From NORP110 sp051251595 (GTDB taxonomy: Bacteria; Pseudomonadota; Alphaproteobacteria; Rhodobacterales; Rhodobacteraceae): a stretch of DNA of 64,000 bases. Shown one piece after another: positions 9,049 through 17,372 of this stretch (position 1 is the first letter of the stretch; each line of letters begins with the position of its first letter). Both the position numbers and the translations under genes were made by a program. The notes under the pieces were generated by a model. It did no database searches. It saw only the letters and a program-made list of their open reading frames with translations, and was not told the origin of the DNA. The DNA lies in assembly GCA_051251595.1 (NCBI GenBank), contig JBPOFA010000008.1, positions 136,585-200,584 of the forward strand, given 5' to 3'.

Positions 9049-11049
9049 CTATTCAAATTCCAAAATGACGTCATCCACCGCCAGACTGTCGCCAACAGCG
9101 GCGTTGATCTTGGTCACGACCGCCTTCTTTTCTGCCCGCAGGATGTTTTCCATTTTCATGGCCTCAACCACACAAAGGACCTGCCCTTCCTGCACTTCAT
9201 CCCCAACAGCCACGTCTACGGACATGATCAGCCCGGGCATCGGACACAGCAACAGGCGCGACGTGTCTGGTGCCACTTTTTCGGGCATATAGGCATTCAG
9301 CTTGGCCTGTCGCGGTGTGCGCACATAGACCCGCAGATCAGCGCCGCGGTGGCGCAGGCGATAGCCGTTCGGTCTTTTGTCGACCTTCAACACCAATGAG
9401 GTGCCATCGACGTCGAGAACGGCCAAGGTCTGCCCCGGCGTCCAATCCGATTCGACGCGCAAGACCGCCCCATCCTCAAACCGAACAGAGGCGCCCAGCT
9501 TGTCGGCATTGACCTGAACCGGGAAATGGAGCCCCTGCGCCTCGACCACCCAATCGGTGCCAATCTTGCGTTCATGGTTGTCCATGCGCCCAGAGACGCG
9601 GGTTCTGCGAATTTCGGCCACCCGGTTCATCGCAGCCGCAGCGGCGCTGATCCGGCGAATTTGGTCCTCTGGCAGGGTAACGCCTTGGAACCCGTCGGAG
9701 TACTCTTCTTCGATGAAGGCGGTGGTCATGTCGCCCGATATGAACCGGGGATGATCCATGACCGCGGACAGAAACGGCAAGTTATGCCCGATGCCTTCAA
9801 GTTCAAACAGATCAAGCGCGTCGCGCATCTTGTCGATGGCCCCGGCCCGGTCCGGTGCCCAAGTGCACAGCTTGGCGATCATCGGGTCATAGAACATAGA
9901 GATCTCGCCCCCCTCATACACTCCGGTATCGTTGCGGACCGCGTGGCTTTCCAGCGACAGCTCTTGCGGGGGGCGATATCGGGTCAAACGACCGGTTGAG
10001 GGCAGAAAGCCGCGATAGGGATCCTCGGCGTAAAGACGTGATTCAACGGCCCAGCCCTTCAGCTGCACATCCTGTTGCGCCAGCGATAGTTTTTCGCCCT
10101 GCGCAATTCGGATCATCTGTTCGACCAGATCGACCCCGGTGATGAGTTCCGTCACCGGGTGTTCAACCTGCAGCCTTGTGTTCATTTCCAGGAAAAAGAA
10201 ATTCCGGTCCCCGTCGACAATGAATTCGACGGTCCCGGCGCTGGTGTATCCAACGGCCTGCGCCAGGGCGACCGCCTGTTCGCCCATGGCTTTGCGGGTG
10301 TCGGCATCAAGGTAGGGCGACGGGGCCTCTTCGATGACTTTCTGGTTTCGGCGCTGGATCGAACATTCCCGTTCGCCCAGATAAATTCCGTTGCCATGGG
10401 CATCGCACAGCACCTGAATTTCGATGTGGCGCGGCTGGGTCACGAATTTCTCAATGAAAATCCGATCATCCCCAAACGAACTCGCCGCCTCATTCTTAGA
10501 GCTTTGAAACCCTTCTGCCGCCTCTTCATCGTTCCAGGCAATGCGCATCCCCTTGCCCCCGCCCCCGGCGCTGGCCTTGAGCATGACGGGATAGCCAATG
10601 TCCTGACTGATCTTTACGGCGTCTGCCGCGTCCTTGATCACTCCCAGAACACCGGGAACCGTGCTGACGCCTGAATCCTTGGCGATTTTTTTGGACGTGA
10701 TTTTGTCACCCATGGCATCGATGGCACCTTTGGGGGGACCGATAAAGGCCACACCGGCCTCTTCCAGCGCGGCAGCAAAAGCAGAGTTTTCTGAAAGAAA
10801 CCCGTATCCCGGATGCACTGCGTCCGCGCCTGTTTCAAGCACCGCCTGCATGACCTTTTCAATCACGATATAAGACTGGTTGGCGGGGGCTGGCCCAATA
10901 TGCACAGCCTCATCCGCCATCTTCACATGCAGGGCGTTCTTGTCCGCATCCGAATAGATCGCGACAGTCGCAATCCCCATCTTTCTGGCGGTCTTGATAA
11001 CACGGCAGGCGATCTCGCCCCGGTTTGCGATCAGGATTTTCTTAAACAT
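9049..11049 (-). CDS. pccA: Propionyl-CoA carboxylase alpha subunit (biotin carboxylase and biotin carrier)
   Basis: This 666-residue subunit carboxylates its own biotin using ATP and bicarbonate, for transfer to propionyl-CoA by PccB. The N-terminus FKKILIANRGEIACRV starts the biotin carboxylase domain. GGGGKGMR is the glycine-rich ATP loop and LEMNTRLQVEHPVTE is the active-site signature. The C-terminal biotinyl domain has the EAMKMEN motif, with Lys as the biotinylation site. The start is set at 11049 because the family begins at MFKK; the frame runs ten codons further. A middle BT domain, as in PccA, separates it from plain AccC. Confidence 0.95.
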   Translation of the reverse strand: MFKKILIANRGEIACRVIKTARKMGIATVAIYSDADKNALHVKMADEAVHIGPAPANQSYIVIEKVMQAVLETGADAVHPGYGFLSENSAFAAALEEAGVAFIGPPKGAIDAMGDKITSKKIAKDSGVSTVPGVLGVIKDAADAVKISQDIGYPVMLKASAGGGGKGMRIAWNDEEAAEGFQSSKNEAASSFGDDRIFIEKFVTQPRHIEIQVLCDAHGNGIYLGERECSIQRRNQKVIEEAPSPYLDADTRKAMGEQAVALAQAVGYTSAGTVEFIVDGDRNFFFLEMNTRLQVEHPVTELITGVDLVEQMIRIAQGEKLSLAQQDVQLKGWAVESRLYAEDPYRGFLPSTGRLTRYRPPQELSLESHAVRNDTGVYEGGEISMFYDPMIAKLCTWAPDRAGAIDKMRDALDLFELEGIGHNLPFLSAVMDHPRFISGDMTTAFIEEEYSDGFQGVTLPEDQIRRISAAAAAMNRVAEIRRTRVSGRMDNHERKIGTDWVVEAQGLHFPVQVNADKLGASVRFEDGAVLRVESDWTPGQTLAVLDVDGTSLVLKVDKRPNGYRLRHRGADLRVYVRTPRQAKLNAYMPEKVAPDTSRLLLCPMPGLIMSVDVAVGDEVQEGQVLCVVEAMKMENILRAEKKAVVTKINAAVGDSLAVDDVILEFE

Positions 11050-11364
11050 CAGCACCTCGTATTGGACAGTTGCGAACAAAAGGCGCGCGCCCTTGGCAGG
11101 CGATCAAACTTTCGGTGGAGTTGGGGGCAACGTCATAAAACCATGGCCCAAAAAGAGTTTGAGGCCTGGCCGGGAATGGGCCAGACCTCAAAGAAGGGGA
11201 AGGGTAACGGTTTTGACAAATAACGAGCGCTTTTTCGGAGGGCGCTGCTAACACCATCACCATGACCCGAGTCGCTGATTCCTTAAACCCACAGGTTAAA
11301 CGCGACAGGTTTTCGGCTGAAATCCGCCAAAACGAAAATGTCGTAAGCGAATTGGTGCCCATCC
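11050..11364. other. Gene-free spacer before pccA
   Basis: This 315 bp interval holds the hairpin at 11158-11192 and a short inverted repeat AGCGC...GCGCT at about 11226-11248. No convincing coding sequence is visible on either strand: the reading frames here lack ribosome binding sites and protein-like composition. It probably contains the pccA promoter. No TTTGCAAA-type site was found in it. Confidence 0.5.
11158..11192 (-). terminator. Hairpin followed by a T-run between the small pcc-locus genes and pccA
   Basis: Read on the minus strand, CTTTGAGGTCTGGCC and GGCCAGGCCTCAAA form a 14-15 bp stem with one mismatch and a loop of about seven bases, followed by ACTCTTTTTGGG. This is a Rho-independent terminator shape placed after the gene at 11365-11727 and about 110 bases before pccA. 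It may end the pccB transcript or partly attenuate read-through into pccA. Confidence 0.6.
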
Positions 11365-11727
11365 TCATTCTTCGAACACTTCTGGAAATGCCGCCCTTGC
11401 CCGGGCCACATCGATCTGCATCATGGCATCGTAACTTGCTGTATCAAAAGGATCTTCTGCGGGAATAACCTCTCTTCCGAACAGCCAGCCAAGGCGACCC
11501 GCATCCAGATTTCCGCGCTCAAAAGGCTCTTCGCCGAAATGCTCCCACAATGCGGCAAGAAACCCCGCATCGGCCCTTCGGTCTGCTGGTTTGCGGTCTG
11601 CGTGGCGTTCGCGACGCGTAATTGGGGTGACGCCACGGGCATTGGCCCGGCGAATCGTGAATTGAAAATCGGTGCCGGCCAGACGGCCGGGAAACCCACG
11701 ATGTTTCGTCATATCATCACGTGGCAT
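11365..11727 (-). CDS. Conserved small protein of the propionyl-CoA carboxylase locus
   Basis: This is a 120-residue, charged, probably cytoplasmic protein. The first half is rich in Arg (RANARGVTPITRRERHADRK); the second half contains FLAALWEHFGEEPFERG. No catalytic motif is recognised. Small proteins of this type occur between pccA and pccB in Rhodobacterales genomes (from memory). The ATG abuts the stop of the upstream gene directly, so the two are translated from one message. Function unknown. Confidence 0.7.
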   Translation of the reverse strand: MPRDDMTKHRGFPGRLAGTDFQFTIRRANARGVTPITRRERHADRKPADRRADAGFLAALWEHFGEEPFERGNLDAGRLGWLFGREVIPAEDPFDTASYDAMMQIDVARARAAFPEVFEE

Positions 11728-12138
11728 CTAAAAGGGTTCCCATATGCAAGTGTCTCCATCAATTGAGTAGGCTTCGAAAATCTGCGTGGCTTCTGGGTCT
11801 GGAAAGCCGAATTTGGTTTCGCGGTCGGCAATCGAAATCACGATCTGACTGGGCTTTGGGCCCATATTCGGAATGCGGGGAAGCGCAAAACTATTGCACA
11901 AAAAGGCCATGTCCTTTTCCAGCGTTTCAAAATCGACCTCGCCGAATTCGCGGGCAATGGCGGGCGCGATAAACCTGAATCGGTAGGACAATCCTTGCTG
12001 AGAATGGTCACTGATCGTTTCGAAATATCGCAGCTCTAGCCCCGACGGCACATCCATTGGGGCAGCTTGCGCTGCCGCGCCCTGCACCACACTGACGGCC
12101 ATTGCCAAACCCACACCCATTCGCGCCCAAATCATCAT
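11728..12138 (-). CDS. Exported small protein, DUF6497-like
   Basis: This 136-residue protein has a signal peptide (GVGLAMAVSVVQGAAAQA). The mature portion ends in a Cys-Ile-Trp (DGDTCIWEPF) and has one other Cys (AFLCNSF), so a disulfide is possible. It resembles a Rhodobacterales-restricted family I remember as DUF6497, located at pcc loci. It lies 16 bp after pccB in the same direction. Role unknown; its conserved position with pccB suggests co-expression rather than a proven metabolic role. Confidence 0.7.
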   Translation of the reverse strand: MMIWARMGVGLAMAVSVVQGAAAQAAPMDVPSGLELRYFETISDHSQQGLSYRFRFIAPAIAREFGEVDFETLEKDMAFLCNSFALPRIPNMGPKPSQIVISIADRETKFGFPDPEATQIFEAYSIDGDTCIWEPF

Positions 12139-12154
12139 CCCGTGTCACCCCCTG

Positions 12155-13687
12155 TTACAATGGAATGTTGTCGTGTTTCTTCCACGGGTTTTGTAATGCC
12201 TTTCCGCGCAAAGAGGCAAATGCACGGCACACGCGTTTTCGTGTCGAATGCGGCATGATCACCTCGTCGATGAAGCCTTTTTCAGCGGCGACAAAGGGAT
12301 TGGCAAAGCGATCTTCGTAATCTGCGGTACGCTGCGCGATCTTTTCCGGGTCTTCCCGTTCAGACCGGTACAGGATCTCGGTCGCGCCTTTGGCCCCCAT
12401 CACCGCGATTTCTGCGGTTGGCCAGGCATAATTGAAATCACCGCGCAAATGCTTGGACGCCATGACATCATATGCGCCGCCATAAGCCTTGCGCGTGATG
12501 ACGGTGACTTTGGGCACGGTTGCTTCGCCATAAGCATAAAGCAGTTTGGCGCCATGTTTGATGACCCCGCCATATTCCTGCGATGTTCCGGGCAAAAAGC
12601 CGGGCACATCGACCAACGTCAAAATCGGAATGCTGAACGCATCGCAGAATCGAACAAACCGCGCCGCCTTGCGAGAGCTGTCAATATCCAGACAGCCGGC
12701 CAAAACCATCGGCTGGTTGGCAACTACACCGACGGTTGAACCCTCTAACCGGATGAACCCGGTCAGGATGTTTTTGGCAAATTCTTCCTGAATTTCATAG
12801 AAATCCCCCTCGTCGGCGAGCTTGCGGATCAATTCGCGCATATCATAGGGGCTGTTGGGGTTTTCGGGCACCAATGTGTCCAGGCTTTGATCCAGCCGGG
12901 CGGGATCATCAAAGAAGGGGCGTAGGGGCGGCTTTTCGCGATTGTTAAGCGGTAGGAAATCCACCAGCCGCCGAATTTCCGTCAGCGCCTCTATGTCATT
13001 TTCAAAGGCCCCATCCGCGACAGAGGATTTGCGCGTGTGGGTGGCCGCACCCCCCAATTCCTCGGCAGAGACGACTTCATTGGTGACGGTCTTGACCACT
13101 TCCGGGCCTGTCACGAACATATAAGAGGTGTCCTTGACCATGAAAATAAAGTCCGTGATCGCGGGGGAATAGACAGCCCCGCCCGCACAGGGGCCCATGA
13201 TCACGCTGATCTGTGGCACCACGCCAGAGGCCAGAATGTTACGCTGAAACACTTCGGCATAGCCCGCAAGCGACGCCACGCCTTCCTGAATGCGCGCGCC
13301 ACCTGAATCGTTGATGCCGATCACAGGTGCGCCATTTTGCACCGCCATATCCATGATTTTGCAGATTTTCTGCGCGTGCGTTTCCGACAGAGACCCGCCA
13401 AAAACGGTAAAATCCTGACTGAATACATAGACCATGCGTCCGTTGATCGTGCCCCAGCCGGTAACCACACCATCCCCTGCTGGTCGTTGCTGCTCCATCC
13501 CGAAATCGGTGCAGCGATGCGCAACGAACATATCGAATTCCTCAAAGGAACCATCGTCCAGCAACAGGTCGATCCGCTCTCGGGCCGTCAGTTTCCCTTT
13601 GGCGTGCTGCGCATCGATCCGGGCATCTCCACCGCCAAGCCGGGCTGTTTCGCGCCGCGCCTCTAATTCGCCAAGGATGTCTTTCAT
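12155..13687 (-). CDS. pccB: Propionyl-CoA carboxylase beta subunit (carboxyltransferase)
   Basis: This 510-residue subunit transfers carboxyl from biotin to propionyl-CoA, giving (S)-methylmalonyl-CoA. Crotonase-fold signatures are present: GGARIQEGVASL (acyl-CoA oxyanion loop), MGPCAGGAVYSPA, and the C-terminal RKAYGGAYDVM. Asp in VDVPGFLPG marks the propionyl-CoA rather than acetyl-CoA carboxylase group (established for this family). The ATG at 13687 follows a GGGGGCC stretch and gives the usual length; the frame continues 28 codons upstream without family similarity. Putative ScfR/PccR sites lie 73-121 bp upstream. Confidence 0.96.
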   Translation of the reverse strand: MKDILGELEARRETARLGGGDARIDAQHAKGKLTARERIDLLLDDGSFEEFDMFVAHRCTDFGMEQQRPAGDGVVTGWGTINGRMVYVFSQDFTVFGGSLSETHAQKICKIMDMAVQNGAPVIGINDSGGARIQEGVASLAGYAEVFQRNILASGVVPQISVIMGPCAGGAVYSPAITDFIFMVKDTSYMFVTGPEVVKTVTNEVVSAEELGGAATHTRKSSVADGAFENDIEALTEIRRLVDFLPLNNREKPPLRPFFDDPARLDQSLDTLVPENPNSPYDMRELIRKLADEGDFYEIQEEFAKNILTGFIRLEGSTVGVVANQPMVLAGCLDIDSSRKAARFVRFCDAFSIPILTLVDVPGFLPGTSQEYGGVIKHGAKLLYAYGEATVPKVTVITRKAYGGAYDVMASKHLRGDFNYAWPTAEIAVMGAKGATEILYRSEREDPEKIAQRTADYEDRFANPFVAAEKGFIDEVIMPHSTRKRVCRAFASLRGKALQNPWKKHDNIPL

Positions 13688-13759
13688 GGTTTTTGGCCCC
13701 CGCTTCGTTTCAGCCACCCTAGCCAATTTCCCCGCGCGTCGGAAGGAAAGTGTCGAATA

Positions 13760-13808
13760 TTTGCAAAACAATATTCAGTGAAAGTCAGAATATTGCAAAT
13801 CTGCAAAT
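13760..13808. promoter_or_regulatory. Putative ScfR/PccR operator cluster (pccB-MFS intergenic region)
   Basis: There is one palindromic TTTGCAAA (13760-13767), followed by two tandem half-sites, TTGCAAAT (13793-13800) and CTGCAAAT (13801-13808). The GC centre of the first is 32 bp from that of the second. TTTGCAAA motifs are the described DNA target of PccR in Rhodobacter sphaeroides (from memory). Position upstream of pccB and the divergent exporter, and recurrence before pccR itself, support the assignment. Confidence 0.75.
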
Positions 13809-13864
13809 CTGTCCCGGGAAAATTTCAACTTGGAAGCCGCCCAAATCAGGACTATCCATGTGCA

Positions 13865-15082
13865 ATGCATTCAGAACCAACGGTCCGTTTTCTGGACCGC
13901 ACAACGCCGCCGCATATATTGACCCTTATTCTCGTCAGCGCGATGTCTGCGCTGGTGACCAATATGTTTTTGCCGTCCCTTCCGGCGATGACCGTCTATT
14001 TTGAGACGGAGTTCAGCATCATCCAGCTGTCGGTGGCCTTGTTTCTGACGATGAACGCCGTTTTGCAACTGATCGTAGGGCCCCTGTCTGATCGCTATGG
14101 GCGCAGGCCAGTGCTGCTGGGCGGGTTCGGAGTGTATCTGCTGGCAACGCTTGGATGTATTTACGCACCATCGATAGAAATCTTTCTGATGTTCCGGGTT
14201 GCACAGGCCTCTGTCGTTGTGGCGATGGTTCTGACCCGTACGATTGTTCGCGATATGGTTCCGCAGGCGCAAGCCGCCTCTATGATTGGCTATGTCACCA
14301 TGGGCATGGCCGTCGTGCCAATGATCAGCCCCGCCATCGGTGGATGGTTGGATGAGTCCTATGGCTGGCATTCGGTTTTCTGGTTCTTATTCGCAGCGGG
14401 CGTCTTGGTGATCGGGTTGATATGGTTCGATCTTGGGGAAACCAATACGCATAAATCGACAAGCTTCGGGCGCCAGTTCAAGGATTACCCGGAACTTTTG
14501 GCATCGCGCCGCTTTTGGGGATATTGTCTGGCCTCGGCTTTTGCTTCGGGTGCGTTTTTTGCCTATCTCGGGGGCGCACCTTTCATTGGCACGGATTACT
14601 TCGAATTGCCGCCCAGCCAACTTGGCATGTTCTTTGGCACCCCCGCCATCGGATATATGGCCGGAAATTTTGTGACTGGCAGATATTCTGTCCGTTTTGG
14701 GATCAACAAAATGATCCTGTGGGGCAGCGGCCTGATGTGTCTGGGCATCTTCGCCCAGGTGATTTTGTTCGCGCTTGGCGTGGGGTCCGTGTTCAGCTTT
14801 TTCGGATTCATGGTCTTCATGGGCTTCGGCAATGGAATGGTATTGCCAAACGCAGCCTCGGGGCTGTTGTCTGTACGCCCACATATCGCCGGAACGGCAA
14901 GCGGATTGGGCGGCGCAATCGCGATTGGCGGTGGCGCGGCGCTTTCGATACTTGCGGGGGCGACGTTGGTTCCGGGCAGCAGCCCGATCCCGTTGCTGTT
15001 GATCATGCTAACCAGCGGCATCGCGGCTGTGCTGTCGATCATCTATGTGATCAGACGCGAAAACACGGTTGGACTTGCCTGA
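13865..15082 (+). CDS. MFS multidrug exporter, Bcr/CflA type
   Basis: This is a 405-residue, 12-helix proton-coupled efflux protein of the inner membrane. GPLSDRYGRRPVLLGG is the MFS motif A after helix 2; RVAQASVVVAMVLTRTIVRD and the glycine-rich segment AVVPMISPAIGGWL match the drug/H+ antiporter branch. The ATG at 13865 is preferred; an earlier in-frame ATG at 13778 would place the ScfR half-sites inside the coding region and adds a tail with no family similarity. The gene lies between pccB and pccR and is flanked by regulator sites on both sides, so it may be co-regulated with propionate genes. Substrate unknown. Confidence 0.85.
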   Translation: MHSEPTVRFLDRTTPPHILTLILVSAMSALVTNMFLPSLPAMTVYFETEFSIIQLSVALFLTMNAVLQLIVGPLSDRYGRRPVLLGGFGVYLLATLGCIYAPSIEIFLMFRVAQASVVVAMVLTRTIVRDMVPQAQAASMIGYVTMGMAVVPMISPAIGGWLDESYGWHSVFWFLFAAGVLVIGLIWFDLGETNTHKSTSFGRQFKDYPELLASRRFWGYCLASAFASGAFFAYLGGAPFIGTDYFELPPSQLGMFFGTPAIGYMAGNFVTGRYSVRFGINKMILWGSGLMCLGIFAQVILFALGVGSVFSFFGFMVFMGFGNGMVLPNAASGLLSVRPHIAGTASGLGGAIAIGGGAALSILAGATLVPGSSPIPLLLIMLTSGIAAVLSIIYVIRRENTVGLA

Positions 15083-15087
15083 AACGG

Positions 15088-15126
15088 TTTGCAAAGGTTA
15101 GATAGCCAAGCTGCAAACTTGCAAAG
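15088..15126. promoter_or_regulatory. Putative ScfR/PccR autoregulatory operator
   Basis: Palindromic TTTGCAAA (15088-15095) is followed by tandem CTGCAAAC (15111-15118) and TTGCAAAG (15119-15126). The arrangement copies the pccB cluster, but with 22 bp instead of 32 bp between the first and second GC centres, a difference of about one helical turn. The last half-site ends nine bases before the pccR ATG and includes the AAAGG that would serve as its ribosome binding site, so binding would block the gene start. Confidence 0.72.
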
Positions 15127-15135
15127 GTCGCCCCG

Positions 15136-16536
15136 ATGGCACCCCAAAAACTATATGCTGGCGCAAAGCTGCGTGAGATCAGAACCAGGTTGTCCCTGAC
15201 CCAAAAGACGTTTGCGCAGAAACTGGGCGTGTCCCTGCCCTATCTCAACCAGATGGAAAACAACAACCGGCCCGTAAGCACGGGGGTCTTGTTGGCGCTG
15301 GCGCAGGAATTTGGGTTCGACGTCACGCAGCTGTCCACCGGCGACGCAGAGCGGTTGGTCACGGACATGCGCGAAGCGCTGGCCGACGCGGTCTTTGCCG
15401 ACGGGATGCCGCCCGTCGCGGATCTACGGCTTGCCGCCTCTAACGCCCCGGCCCTGGCCCATGCGTTTTTGGAGTTGCACAAAGCCTATCGTCACACCCA
15501 TGAACGGCTGGCCTCTTTGGACGAAGCATTGGGGCGCGAAGACAGCGCCGTGCGCCCGTCGCCCTGGGAAGAGGTTCGGGATTTCTTTCATTATTGCGAC
15601 AATTACATTGATGCCGTTGACCGGGCGGCAGAACAGTTTGCCCTGATCGACGGCCTTCGTGCGGATCCATGGCAAACCGGCGTTGATCGCCTGGCACAGG
15701 AAGGTATTTCCGTTGTTTTACAGGCCCAAAAAACGGTCCGCGCCTATGATCCACAGTCAAGACAGCTGGCCCTATCGCAAGGCTTGGCGGGCCCGACGCA
15801 ACGGTTTCAGTTACTGCATCAAGTTGCCCTGCTTACACAAAACGAACTATTAGAGGCCACGCTGGATTTGGCCCGTTTCCAGACCGAAGAAGCCCGCGCC
15901 ATCGCTAAAATCGGGCTGGCCAATTACTTTGCCGGGGCAGCACTGATGCCTTATGGCGTGTTTCAACAGGTCGCCGAGGACACGCGCCATGATCTGGAAC
16001 GCATGGCCGATCATTTTGGCGCCTCGATTGAACAAGTGGCCCACAGGCTTTCGACGTTGCAGCGCCCCGGGGCCAAGGGCATCCCATTCTTTTTTGTTCG
16101 GGTTGACCAGGCGGGCACCATCACAAAACGCCACTCCGCGACGCGATTGCAATTTGCGCGTTTCGGCGGTGCTTGCCCCCTATGGAATGTGCATCAGGCG
16201 TTTGAAACGCCCGGCCGTTTTCTGCGGCAGCTGGCCGAAACGCCGGACGGCGTGCAGTATTTCTGCCTAGCCCGGGATGTTTCAAAATCCGGCGGGTCCT
16301 TTCGCGCACCGGTGCGCCGCTACGCCATGGGGCTGGGCTGTGAAATCAAGCATGCGGATCGTCTGGTCTATGCGGATGACATGGACACAGGCGCGCAGGC
16401 CGATTTCGAACCGATCGGCATTTCTTGCCGAATTTGCGAGCGCAAAGGATGCCACCAGCGTTCCGTGCCTCCGCTAGAGCGACGGTTGACGGTTAACCCT
16501 GACCGACGCGAGACACTGCCCTATTCCATTGAATGA
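15136..16536 (+). CDS. pccR: Short-chain fatty acyl-CoA regulator, XRE/ImmA-IrrE family
   Basis: This 466-residue regulator has an N-terminal Cro/C1-type helix-turn-helix (residues about 8-65, LSLTQKTFAQKLGVSLPYLNQ), a middle helical region, an ImmA/IrrE-like DUF955 segment (near LTQNELLEATLDLARFQTEEA) and a C-terminal DUF2083 region with a Cys cluster (ISCRICERKGCHQR). This is the ScfR architecture, which includes Corynebacterium RamB and Rhodobacter PccR; members sense short-chain acyl-CoA. The neighbouring pccB and the flanking TTTGCAAA sites favour PccR over other ScfR members. It probably controls pccB and itself. Confidence 0.9.
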   Translation: MAPQKLYAGAKLREIRTRLSLTQKTFAQKLGVSLPYLNQMENNNRPVSTGVLLALAQEFGFDVTQLSTGDAERLVTDMREALADAVFADGMPPVADLRLAASNAPALAHAFLELHKAYRHTHERLASLDEALGREDSAVRPSPWEEVRDFFHYCDNYIDAVDRAAEQFALIDGLRADPWQTGVDRLAQEGISVVLQAQKTVRAYDPQSRQLALSQGLAGPTQRFQLLHQVALLTQNELLEATLDLARFQTEEARAIAKIGLANYFAGAALMPYGVFQQVAEDTRHDLERMADHFGASIEQVAHRLSTLQRPGAKGIPFFFVRVDQAGTITKRHSATRLQFARFGGACPLWNVHQAFETPGRFLRQLAETPDGVQYFCLARDVSKSGGSFRAPVRRYAMGLGCEIKHADRLVYADDMDTGAQADFEPIGISCRICERKGCHQRSVPPLERRLTVNPDRRETLPYSIE

Positions 16537-16597
16537 GCCCCTTTACCCGATTGCGGAACAGCTTTAGCATCAATTGGTCAGGGATCAGGGGAATGTC

Positions 16598-17053
16598 ATG
16601 GAACTCAAAGGAAGCCGCGTAATTGCTGCGGATCGAAACACTGTTTGGGTACATCTGAACAATGCGGACACATTGATGGCCTGCATTTCAGGCTGTCAGG
16701 AATTGACCGGCTCCCCCGAAGACGGGTTTTCTGCCGTGGTCAAACAAAAGGTCGGCCCGGTCAAAGCCACGTTCAAGGGCAATGTCACGCTTTCTGACGT
16801 GGTCGAGGGCGAAAGCTATACGATTTCCGGCGAAGGCACGGGCGGCGTGGCCGGTTTTGCCAAGGGCGGCGCAGCCGTTGTCCTGAGCGATGCCGAGGGT
16901 GGCGGAACAGAGCTGACCTATGACGTTGATGCCAAGGTCGGTGGCAAAATCGCCCAACTCGGCAGCCGCCTGATCGGGGGCTTTGCCCGCAAGATGGCTG
17001 ACGAGTTTTTCGAGAAATTTCAGGAAGAAGTAGAAAAAACCGGCAAAGCCTAG
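16598..17053 (+). CDS. SRPBCC protein, CoxG-like
   Basis: This 151-residue protein of the START/Bet v1-like superfamily resembles CO dehydrogenase subunit G. Signatures are WVHLNNADTLMACISGCQEL at the N-terminus and KVGPVKATFKGNVTL in the middle. GGGGA eight bases upstream supports the ATG at 16598. No molybdenum hydroxylase genes are nearby, so a CO oxidation role is not supported; solitary CoxG-like proteins are common. Its stop overlaps by 4 bp with the convergent YdcH-like gene. Confidence 0.85.
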   Translation: MELKGSRVIAADRNTVWVHLNNADTLMACISGCQELTGSPEDGFSAVVKQKVGPVKATFKGNVTLSDVVEGESYTISGEGTGGVAGFAKGGAAVVLSDAEGGGTELTYDVDAKVGGKIAQLGSRLIGGFARKMADEFFEKFQEEVEKTGKA

Positions 17054-17292
17054 GCCGTTTCGGATAACATTTTCCAGATCTGATCTTTCAGCAAAAGCCG
17101 TTCTTTGCGCATTTCAGTCATATGCAGGTCATCTGTTGGTTCGACATTCGTTTCTGCGCGATGCACTTCGCGGTTTATGTCGTGGTATTCATCCACCAAC
17201 CGGGCAAAATGCGCATCGGACTGTTTCAGGTCGTGGATTTTATCGACAGCTTCGGGGAACTCTTCGGCCAGTTCATGTGGGGTATGCGCCAT
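17050..17292 (-). CDS. YdcH-like DUF465 small protein
   Basis: This is an 80-residue acidic helical protein with a likely coiled coil. HELAEEFPEAVDKIHDLKQS and LVDEYHDINREVHRAE are the typical DUF465 segments, and the tail KERLLLKDQIWKML fits as well. Cytoplasmic, function unknown. Confidence 0.85.
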   Translation of the reverse strand: MAHTPHELAEEFPEAVDKIHDLKQSDAHFARLVDEYHDINREVHRAETNVEPTDDLHMTEMRKERLLLKDQIWKMLSETA

Positions 17293-17372
17293 GCTTTATC
17301 CTTTCGCGTTGATGCAGGTACACCCTGCAGGATTCAACATGGGGATGCCTTGATCCGGATCAAACCCCGCGC

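Noticed and set aside
13778..13864. Upstream ATG giving a 29-residue longer MFS exporter
   Set aside because: The added residues are not hydrophobic or family-like and would overlap the operator cluster; the inner ATG is preferred.
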